Below are positions 18,793-25,623 of a stretch of DNA of 64,000 nucleotides, piece after piece (the first letter of the stretch is position 1; each line of letters begins with the position of its first letter). The position numbers and the translations under genes are program-made. Source of the DNA: JAUNSR01 sp036655355 (GTDB taxonomy: Bacteria; Bacteroidota; Bacteroidia; Bacteroidales; JAUNSR01). The stretch is taken from the NCBI GenBank assembly GCA_036655355.1, contig JAVVQG010000005.1:62001-126000 (forward strand), given 5' to 3'. Under the pieces are notes generated by a model. The model was not told the DNA's origin. It made no database searches and saw nothing but the letters and a program-made list of their open reading frames with translations.

Positions 18793-20265
18793 ATGCTTAA
18801 ACAGCAACAAGTTCTTCAACAGACCCAAAAATTATCGCCGCAACAGATCCAAGTGATCCGTATGCTTGAGTTGCCGGTACTGGAACTCGAGGAGCGCGTA
18901 CGCCAAGAGCTTGAGGAAAATCCCACACTCGATGAAGGCGCTGAAATCGCCGCGGCGGAGAAAGATGAAACAGAGCGTGACGGAGGGGAAAGCGACGGAG
19001 CAGAGAACGATAAATTCGAATCCTCCGATGAGATTTCGCTCGGAGATTACCGCGACGAAGATGACATCCCCGATTACAAGTTGCAGGCCTCCAACCGGGC
19101 CCGTGACGAACGGCAACCGGAGTTCACCTACAGCGGAACCACCACTTTTCACGAACAACTGGAGGAGCAGCTCGCGCTTCGCGAATTACCGCGCTCGCTG
19201 ACCGCCCTCACCAAATACCTGATCGGGAATCTCGACAACAACGGATACCTGAGTCGCCCGCTGCACGCCATTGCAGACGACATCGCATTCAATACGGGAC
19301 GCGAATTGCCGCTCTCCCTGCTCGAAGAGGCGCTCGCCGTGATTCAGGAACTCGATCCGGCCGGGGTGGGTGCCACCGACCTGCGGGAGTGTCTGCTGCT
19401 GCAGCTGGAACGCAAAAAGGCTCAGGCGGCCACCACCCTCGCCTATCGCATCGTATCGGAAGAGTTCGAGGCTTTCTCCAAGAAACACTACGACAAGATC
19501 CGCAAGAACCTGGAGATCTCCGAAGAGGAGTTGCGCGACGCCCTGCGGGAGATCATCGCGCTCAACCCCAAACCGGGCAATGCGTGGAGCGATGCCTTTG
19601 AGGATAAGATGGAGCAGATCGTGCCCGATTTCATTGTGGAAAATGTCAACGGCGAACTGCTTGTATCGCTCAACAACGGCAACGTTCCGGAGCTCCACCT
19701 CAACAGCACTTATTCGGCGATGTTCGAGGATTGGCAAAATAATAAGGCGAATCGTACCGGCGATACGAAAAACGCCATCCTTTTTGTAAAACAAAAACTG
19801 GACTCCGCTCGTTTCTTTATAGATGCACTTAAACAACGCAACCAAACCATGCTGCGTACCATGCAGGTGCTGGTGGAGCTGCAACGGGATTTCTTCCTGA
19901 CCGGCGACGAACGGAAATTGCGTCCGATGATACTCAAAGACGTGGCCGATCCTTCGGGATACGACATCTCCACCATCTCACGTGTGAGCAACAGCAAATA
20001 CGTACAGACCGATTTCGGGGTTTTCCAGCTGAAGTATTTCTTCTCGGAATCCTCCCGTACGGAAGATGGCGAAGAGATCTCCACGCGCGAAATCAAGAAA
20101 ACGCTCGCCGAGGCAATCGCCGCCGAAGAGAAACGCAAACCGCTCTCCGACGACAAACTGAGTGAGATGCTCCGCGAAAAAGGGTACGTGGTGGCGCGCC
20201 GCACGGTGGCCAAGTACCGTGAGCAGCTGAACATCCCGGTAGCGCGTCTCCGCAAGGAGCTCTGA
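18793..20265 (+). CDS. rpoN: RNA polymerase sigma-54 factor
   Basis: This 490-residue sigma-54 directs RNA polymerase to -24/-12 promoters that need AAA+ activators. Region I is the Gln/Leu-rich start (QQTQKLSPQQIQVIRMLELP, then ELEENPTL). An acidic region II spans about 50-115, followed by the core-binding domain. The C-terminus has the RpoN box ARRTVAKYR (about 467-475) that reads the -24 element. Length and layout are normal. A palindromic repeat begins four bases after the stop codon. Confidence 0.97.
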   Translation: MLKQQQVLQQTQKLSPQQIQVIRMLELPVLELEERVRQELEENPTLDEGAEIAAAEKDETERDGGESDGAENDKFESSDEISLGDYRDEDDIPDYKLQASNRARDERQPEFTYSGTTTFHEQLEEQLALRELPRSLTALTKYLIGNLDNNGYLSRPLHAIADDIAFNTGRELPLSLLEEALAVIQELDPAGVGATDLRECLLLQLERKKAQAATTLAYRIVSEEFEAFSKKHYDKIRKNLEISEEELRDALREIIALNPKPGNAWSDAFEDKMEQIVPDFIVENVNGELLVSLNNGNVPELHLNSTYSAMFEDWQNNKANRTGDTKNAILFVKQKLDSARFFIDALKQRNQTMLRTMQVLVELQRDFFLTGDERKLRPMILKDVADPSGYDISTISRVSNSKYVQTDFGVFQLKYFFSESSRTEDGEEISTREIKKTLAEAIAAEEKRKPLSDDKLSEMLREKGYVVARRTVAKYREQLNIPVARLRKEL

Positions 20266-20269
20266 TTTG

Positions 20270-20290
20270 GCGCGAGTTTGTAACTCGTGC
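20270..20290 (+). repeat. Palindromic repeat, copy 3
   Basis: Core CGCGAGTTTGTAACTCGTG, immediately 3' of rpoN, in the gap before the PAP2-like gene. Confidence 0.85.
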
Positions 20291-20327
20291 CGCATTTGAC
20301 CTTGATGTTAGAAATAAACTATAACAA

Positions 20328-20930
20328 ATGAAACTAATCGCCCGATTCTTCTCCAGTGTACTTCACCCCCTGTTAATGCCGCTCTACGGCACCTTTATCC
20401 TGATACACTACTCCTACCTGGATGTGTATCCGGCTTCGGTAAAGCGGGTGATTCTTTATATCGTTGGGTTATTTACCCTGGTGATCCCGCTTGTGGGAAT
20501 CGTATTGCTCAAAGCCCTCAGGCTGATTGAGCACGTGAGCCTGAATCGGCGCGAAGACCGCAAACTGCCCTACCTCATCACCCTCGCCTCCTATTTCGCG
20601 TGCGGCTACCTGCTGTACAAACTCAACCTGCCGCCGTGGGTGGTTGGTTTTGTGGCCGGGGGACTCCTTTCGCTGATCGTGGCCTCCATCATCACCATCT
20701 GGTGGAAAATCAGTGCCCACATGACCGGAATGGGCGGTTTTCTGGGAGCGATGGTTTTTCTTTTCCATTACATGAACCTGATGCCCCTGTGGCTGCTTCT
20801 GACCGCGATTCTTCTCACGGGATTACTCGGTACGTCGCGCATCGAACTCAACCGACACACATTTGGTCAGGTTCTTGCCGGAACATTTAACGGATTCGTT
20901 TGCGTATATCTCACAATGTTGCTATTTTAA
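20328..20930 (+). CDS. PAP2-related integral membrane protein
   Basis: This 200-residue protein has about six membrane helices. The second half resembles PAP2 phosphatases: KISAHMTGMGGFLG (motif 2-like, with the S-x-H pattern) and SRIELNRHTFGQVLAG (motif 3-like, where the usual Asp before the last V is Gln). The first motif (K-x6-RP) is only loosely matched by LNRREDRKLP. It may act on a lipid phosphate such as an isoprenoid carrier, but the altered motifs leave activity uncertain. It sits 62 bp after rpoN and 34 bp before gcvH. Confidence 0.7.
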   Translation: MKLIARFFSSVLHPLLMPLYGTFILIHYSYLDVYPASVKRVILYIVGLFTLVIPLVGIVLLKALRLIEHVSLNRREDRKLPYLITLASYFACGYLLYKLNLPPWVVGFVAGGLLSLIVASIITIWWKISAHMTGMGGFLGAMVFLFHYMNLMPLWLLLTAILLTGLLGTSRIELNRHTFGQVLAGTFNGFVCVYLTMLLF

Positions 20931-20964
20931 CGGAAAATTTCTTAACCTATTTATTTATACCCTT

Positions 20965-21351
20965 ATGAAATACCCAGAAAATCTAAAGTACACCAAGGAC
21001 CACGAGTGGATCCAGGTAACAGAGGGCAACACGGCCCTAGTCGGAATCACAGACTTCGCTCAAAGTGAACTCGGCGAAATCGTGTATGTAGACATCACAA
21101 CCGAAGGCGACACGGTGAATGCCGATGAAGTGTTCGGAACGATCGAAGCCGTAAAAACCGTTTCAGACCTGTTCATGCCCGCTACCGGTACGGTAGAAGA
21201 GGTGAACCCGAAACTCGAAGACCACCCCGAACTTGTAAACGAAGATCCTTACGGCGCGGGTTGGATCATTCGCGTAACGCTTTCCGATCCTGCTCAGCTC
21301 GATAAGCTGATGAGTGCCGAGGAGTACAAAAAGTGGACCGGCAAAGAGTAA
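20965..21351 (+). CDS. gcvH: Glycine cleavage system H protein
   Basis: This 128-residue lipoyl carrier shuttles the aminomethyl group of glycine between the P, T and L proteins. It begins MKYPENLKYTKDHEW, the normal H-protein start; an upstream ATG at 20863 inside the previous gene is rejected. The lipoyl-lysine motif is GTIEAVKTVSDL with Lys64. The C-terminal GWIIRV and EEYKKW are also typical. Other gcv genes are not nearby, so it is a detached gene here. Confidence 0.96.
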   Translation: MKYPENLKYTKDHEWIQVTEGNTALVGITDFAQSELGEIVYVDITTEGDTVNADEVFGTIEAVKTVSDLFMPATGTVEEVNPKLEDHPELVNEDPYGAGWIIRVTLSDPAQLDKLMSAEEYKKWTGKE

Positions 21352-21369
21352 TCAAGGTGGCACCGCTTG

Positions 21370-21389
21370 GCGCGAGTTTGCAACTCGTG
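21370..21389 (+). repeat. Palindromic repeat, copy 4
   Basis: Core CGCGAGTTTGCAACTCGTG, 18 bp after the gcvH stop and 31 bp before purE. Confidence 0.85.
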
Positions 21390-21420
21390 AGTAATCAGAC
21401 CTAATTTTCAAATTATAATA

Positions 21421-21927
21421 ATGAAGCCAGTAGTAAGCATTATCATGGGAAGTACATCCGATCTTCCCGTTATGAAAAAAGCATCCGATTTGCTTAACGA
21501 ATTCGGAATTCCTTTTGAGATGAACGCCTTATCGGCACACCGCACCCCAAAAGAGGTGGAAGAGTTCGCTACGAATGCCCGCGAGCGCGGAATCAAGGTG
21601 ATTATTGCAGCAGCAGGCATGGCGGCCCATCTGGGCGGCGTTATCGCGGCAATGACAACCCTTCCCGTAATCGGCGTTCCGATCAAATCAAGCCTCGAGG
21701 GACTCGATGCGCTTTACGCCATGGTACAGATGCCTCCCGGCATTCCCGTAGCCACGGTAGCGATCAACGGCTCACTGAACGCCGCGATCCTCGCAATTCA
21801 AATGCTTGCTCTTAGCGACAAGGAGATTGAAACCAAACTGATCGCTTACAAGGCGGGTCTGACACAGAAAATCGTTGAAGCCAACGAAGAATTGGCCGAA
21901 CTGAAGTACGATTTCAAAACGAATTAA
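21421..21927 (+). CDS. purE: N5-carboxyaminoimidazole ribonucleotide mutase
   Basis: This 168-residue class I PurE converts N5-CAIR to CAIR in purine synthesis. The phosphate/substrate loop IIMGSTSDLPVM, SAHRTP, the GGVIAAMTTLPVIGVP segment, and MPPGIPVATVAINGS..NAAILA are all canonical. No purK is adjacent. A perfect terminator follows. Confidence 0.97.
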   Translation: MKPVVSIIMGSTSDLPVMKKASDLLNEFGIPFEMNALSAHRTPKEVEEFATNARERGIKVIIAAAGMAAHLGGVIAAMTTLPVIGVPIKSSLEGLDALYAMVQMPPGIPVATVAINGSLNAAILAIQMLALSDKEIETKLIAYKAGLTQKIVEANEELAELKYDFKTN

Positions 21928-21954
21928 GTTCGGATTCAAAACGAACGAATCACC

Positions 21955-21990
21955 AAACGGGCTGTCTCAATCGAGACAGCCCGTTTTACA
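21955..21990 (+). terminator. Rho-independent terminator after purE
   Basis: A 14-bp perfect stem (21955-21968 with 21973-21986) closes the tetraloop AATC and is followed by TTTT. Confidence 0.93.
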
Positions 21991-22006
21991 TTCCCCCCAA
22001 CCGCCA

Positions 22007-22147
22007 AACCTTTTGTTCCAACCCTAATTTCGAATCACCTCCGGCACCGAACCGTTTTATATTTCCAAAGCCACCCAATCGTTTATTCGTATCCTAATTT
22101 CGAATCACATTCCGGCTTCGAACCGTTATATATTTCCAAAGCCACCC
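22007..22147 (+). repeat. Two diverged tandem copies of a ~70-bp unit upstream of ispG
   Basis: Copy A (about 22007-22076) and copy B (about 22077-22147) share CCTAATTTCGAATCAC, then CGAACCGTT and TATATTTCCAAAGCCACCC. Each unit includes TATATTTC, one base from a -7 element. The repeat lies between the purE terminator and ispG. Confidence 0.75.
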
Positions 22148-22188
22148 CCGGTTTTTTCCCCGTTTCAACTATTCTTTTCTTTTTGGAT

Positions 22189-22196
22189 TATCTTTG
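22189..22196 (+). promoter_or_regulatory. Candidate -7 element for ispG
   Basis: TATCTTTG matches TANNTTTG. Transcription from about 22203 would give a leader of about 120 nt that contains two palindromic repeats. The -33 box (TTTC at 22163-22166) is weak. Confidence 0.5.
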
Positions 22197-22214
22197 TAGT
22201 TGGAAACCAACCTG

Positions 22215-22251
22215 GCGCGAGTTTGTAACTCGTGACGGCAAACTCGCGCTA
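22215..22251 (+). repeat. Palindromic repeat copy 5 plus an inverted half copy
   Basis: A full copy (22215-22234) is followed by AAACTCGCGC near 22242-22251. The outer 10-bp arms GCGCGAGTTT and AAACTCGCGC form a larger perfect inverted repeat spanning the whole interval. Confidence 0.8.
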
Positions 22252-22277
22252 TTAAAAAGATATACTTAGCTTATTTG

Positions 22278-22298
22278 GCGCGAGTTTGCAACTCGTGC
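22278..22298 (+). repeat. Palindromic repeat, copy 6
   Basis: Core CGCGAGTTTGCAACTCGTG, 24 bp before the ispG start codon. Confidence 0.85.
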
Positions 22299-22321
22299 CC
22301 CTAAAGAAAAAATATTGAATC

Positions 22322-24157
22322 ATGAATTTTAACTATCATCGCCGAAAATCTACGGAAGTAAAAATCGGCAATACACCCCTGGGAGGCACTCATCCCATCC
22401 GCCTCCAATCGATGACCAACACCTCCACAATGGATACCGAAGGGAGCATCGCACAGGCGATCCGCATCATCGAACGCGGTGCGGCTTACGTGCGACTCAC
22501 CGCGCAAGGCGTACGCGAAGCGGAGAATCTGGAGCTGATCCACAAAGGAGTCCGCGCTGCGGGCTTCGACACACCGCTGGTGGCCGACATCCACTTTAAT
22601 CCCCGTGCAGCAGATGCTGCCGCGCTTTATGTGGAGAAAGTGCGCATCAACCCCGGCAATTACGTCGACAGCGCACGCACCTTCAAAGCACTTGAATACA
22701 CCGACGAGGAGTATGCCCGCGAGATTGAGAAGATCCGCGAGAGACTCCTTCCGTTCCTGCAGATCTGCCGCGAAAACAACACGGCGATCCGCATCGGCGT
22801 GAATCACGGCTCGCTGTCAGACCGCATCATGAGCCGCTACGGCGACACCCCCGAAGGGATGGTGGAGTCGTGCATGGAATTCCTGCGCATCTGTGTGGCC
22901 GAAAACTTCATGAACGTGGTGATCTCCATCAAAGCCTCCAATACGGTGGTGATGGTGCGCACGGTGCGACTCCTGGTGCAGGCGATGGAACGCGAACAAA
23001 TGGCTTTCCCGCTCCACTTGGGCGTGACCGAAGCGGGCGACGGGGAAGACGGACGCATCAAATCAGCCGTGGGGATCGGCGCGCTACTGACCGACGGTCT
23101 AGGCGATACGATCCGCGTTTCACTGAGCGAAGCCCCCGAATTGGAGATCCCCGTAGCGGAGAAACTCACCCGATACATCACCTCACGTGCCGGACACGAA
23201 CCGATCGACGCCCCCGCTCCCCGTTCCTACGACCCGATCTCGAACGAGCGTCGCAAAACGAATGCCGTCGGAACGATCGGCGGATCGCACGTACCGGTCG
23301 TGGTGGCCGACTACGCCCACACCGACGAACCGCTGGAGATCGCCAACCCGATGCTCGCACCCGACCTGATTTGGCTGGGCTCGAAAGCGGTGCCCGGATT
23401 CATCGAACAAAACAAAGCGCTCATCGCATCGTATGACGAAACCGAGCGCATCATGCAATTGAAATCGGGCGGCACGATTCGTCTCATCACGGAAAACGAT
23501 CCCCGCTACGTAGCGCTCACACTCCAATCGCTCGGTTCGGAGGAACTGATCGAGCGACTCAAAGGCGACGCATCGATCGTAATCCTGGCACACACCACCA
23601 ACCGCAACATTCCGGGAGAACACCGTGCGATACTTGCCACGCTCGAAGCGAACGGCATCGCCAATCCGGTGATTCTCTGCACCGAATATACCGAAGACGA
23701 CGCCGAATCACTGCAGGTGAAGGCGGGAGCCGACTACGGAGCCAACCTCATCGACCGCTTGGCAGACGGTATCCTGATCTCGAACCGCGGCGCGATCCCC
23801 ACAGCCAAAGTAACCGAATACATGTTCGGAACGTTGCAGGCCGCCCGTCTCCGCACCACGAAAACGGAATACATCTCGTGTCCCGGTTGCGGCAGAACCT
23901 TGTTCGACCTGCAAACCACCATCGCCAAAGTGAAAGCCGCCACCGCACACCTCACCGGTCTGAAAATCGGCATCATGGGTTGCATCGTGAACGGACCGGG
24001 CGAAATGGCCGACGCCGATTACGGATACGTCGGTGCCGGACGCGGAAAAATCTCCCTGTACAAAAACAAGGAGTGCCTTGAGAAAAACATCCCCGAAGCG
24101 GAAGCCGTTACGAAACTAATTGAATTAATAAAAGCACATGGAGACTGGACCGATTAA
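22322..24157 (+). CDS. ispG: 4-hydroxy-3-methylbut-2-enyl diphosphate synthase, three-domain form
   Basis: This 611-residue iron-sulfur enzyme of the MEP isoprenoid pathway converts MEcPP to HMBPP. The N-terminal TIM barrel has PIRLQSMTNT, VRLTAQG, and PLVADIHFNP..A..A..VEKVRINPGNY. The middle contains the extra domain found in Bacteroidota, Chlamydiae and plants, explaining a length well above the roughly 370 residues of the E. coli enzyme. The C-terminal [4Fe-4S] domain has ISCPGCGR (Cys520, Cys523) and GCIVNGPGEM (Cys554). Its last 20 bases overlap the MATE gene, implying co-translation. Confidence 0.97.
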   Translation: MNFNYHRRKSTEVKIGNTPLGGTHPIRLQSMTNTSTMDTEGSIAQAIRIIERGAAYVRLTAQGVREAENLELIHKGVRAAGFDTPLVADIHFNPRAADAAALYVEKVRINPGNYVDSARTFKALEYTDEEYAREIEKIRERLLPFLQICRENNTAIRIGVNHGSLSDRIMSRYGDTPEGMVESCMEFLRICVAENFMNVVISIKASNTVVMVRTVRLLVQAMEREQMAFPLHLGVTEAGDGEDGRIKSAVGIGALLTDGLGDTIRVSLSEAPELEIPVAEKLTRYITSRAGHEPIDAPAPRSYDPISNERRKTNAVGTIGGSHVPVVVADYAHTDEPLEIANPMLAPDLIWLGSKAVPGFIEQNKALIASYDETERIMQLKSGGTIRLITENDPRYVALTLQSLGSEELIERLKGDASIVILAHTTNRNIPGEHRAILATLEANGIANPVILCTEYTEDDAESLQVKAGADYGANLIDRLADGILISNRGAIPTAKVTEYMFGTLQAARLRTTKTEYISCPGCGRTLFDLQTTIAKVKAATAHLTGLKIGIMGCIVNGPGEMADADYGYVGAGRGKISLYKNKECLEKNIPEAEAVTKLIELIKAHGDWTD

Positions 24158-25529
24158 ACAACCCTCTCTTTCCGATTCGAAAATCACCAACCGACTGGGC
24201 CACGAACCGATCGGGAAATTGCTGATGCAATACGCCATCCCGGCAATCGTCGGCACCATGGTGATGTCGTTGTATAACATTGTAGACCGCATCTTTATCG
24301 GTCAGGGGGTGGGACCGGAAGCGATTTCGGGACTCGCCATCACCTTCCCGGTCATGACGCTTTCCGCCGCGTGCGGCATGTTGATCGGAGCCGGCGGAGG
24401 TGCGCGCATCTCCATCGTATTGGGAAAAGGGGAACGTAAAACAGCCGAGCAGATCCTCGGCAACTGCCTCATCCTCACGTTCATCATCGCCCTGATCTAT
24501 AGCACCACGAACATGATCTGGATGGATCAGATCCTCCGGGCTTTCGGGGCAACGGAGATTACACTCCCCTATGCCCGCGATTACCTGAAGATCATCATTC
24601 CGTTCACCGTTCTGAACAACCTCGGATTCGGGTTCAACAACATGATGCGCGCCTCGGGCTATCCGAAAAAGGCGATGTACACCATGCTGATCAGCGCCTT
24701 GGCGAATGTGATCCTCGACCCGATCTTCATCTTCGTATTGGACATGGGCATACAGGGTGCGGCAATCGCCACCGTCATCTCCATGAGCATCACCGTCACG
24801 TGGGTGATGTTCCATTTTGCGAATCCGAAACACACCGTGAGCTTCTGCCGCCACAGTTTCGTCTTGAAAAAACGCATCATCATCGCCATCCTCAGCATCG
24901 GTATGTCGCCCTTCCTGATCAACGTAACCGCCGGTGCGGTGAACGTCTTCTTCAACCGTACGCTCTTGACGCACGGGGGCGACCTCGCAATCGGAGCGTT
25001 CGGCATCATCAACAGCTTCGCCATGATCGTGGTGATGCTGATCATCGGATTGTGCCAGGGAATGCAACCGATCGTGGGCTACAATTTCGGAGCGCGCCAT
25101 TACGACCGTGTCGAATCGGTGTTCATCAAAACGGCCACGGTGGCGACGGCGATCTCGCTGCTCGGCTTTCTGGTGGCGATGTTCTTCCCCGGTTTGATCG
25201 TGAATGCCTTTACACGTGACGAAGAGTTGATCCGCATCGCCACGCACGGACTGCGCATGGTGCTTATCGCCTTCCCGATCGTAGGGTTTCAGATCGTCAC
25301 CACCAACTTCTTCCAGTCGCTGGGCATGGCATGGAAAGCGATTTTCCTCAGCCTCTCCCGCCAAGTGCTGTTTCTGCTTCCCATGATCTGGCTACTGCCC
25401 CGCTTCTTCGATCTGAACGGCGTATGGATCGCCGCTCCCACTTCGGATGCCGTATCGGGATTGGTTGCCGTACTCTTCCTGATCTATCAATGGAAACGGT
25501 TTAAGAAAGGAATTGCGGAACCGAAATAA
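24138..25529 (+). CDS. MATE-family multidrug/metabolite exporter
   Basis: This 463-residue, roughly 12-helix exporter exchanges a substrate for Na+ or H+. MATE signatures include VDRIFIGQGVGPEAISGLAITFP, GAGGGARISIVLGKGE, FGFNNMMRASG.PKKAMYTMLISALANVILDPIFIF, and GLCQGMQPIVGYNFGA. The chosen ATG lies inside ispG (20-base overlap); a later internal start cannot be excluded, but the first 25 residues are plausibly a cytoplasmic tail. The substrate is unknown. Confidence 0.93.
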   Translation: METGPIKQPSLSDSKITNRLGHEPIGKLLMQYAIPAIVGTMVMSLYNIVDRIFIGQGVGPEAISGLAITFPVMTLSAACGMLIGAGGGARISIVLGKGERKTAEQILGNCLILTFIIALIYSTTNMIWMDQILRAFGATEITLPYARDYLKIIIPFTVLNNLGFGFNNMMRASGYPKKAMYTMLISALANVILDPIFIFVLDMGIQGAAIATVISMSITVTWVMFHFANPKHTVSFCRHSFVLKKRIIIAILSIGMSPFLINVTAGAVNVFFNRTLLTHGGDLAIGAFGIINSFAMIVVMLIIGLCQGMQPIVGYNFGARHYDRVESVFIKTATVATAISLLGFLVAMFFPGLIVNAFTRDEELIRIATHGLRMVLIAFPIVGFQIVTTNFFQSLGMAWKAIFLSLSRQVLFLLPMIWLLPRFFDLNGVWIAAPTSDAVSGLVAVLFLIYQWKRFKKGIAEPK

Positions 25530-25558
25530 AGGAAATAACCTCGCAAATAGTACACAAA

Positions 25559-25592
25559 AAAAGGGCACCCTCCGCGTGGAGGATGCCCTTCG
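25559..25592. terminator. Bidirectional terminator between convergent genes
   Basis: AAGGGCACCCTCC and GGAGGATGCCCTT arms (one mismatch) close the loop GCGT, with A-rich bases before and T-rich bases after. It can serve the MATE gene on the plus strand and the collagen-like gene on the minus strand. Confidence 0.85.
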
Positions 25593-25623
25593 TTATTTTA
25601 TACCCCGAGGGTAAGTTTCGTGA

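Noticed and set aside
24108..25364. Long minus-strand open frame (418 codons) opposite ispG end and the MATE gene
   Set aside because: Its His/Asp/Arg-rich sequence has no domain pattern, and it lies wholly opposite two well-recognised genes; it is a codon-bias artefact.
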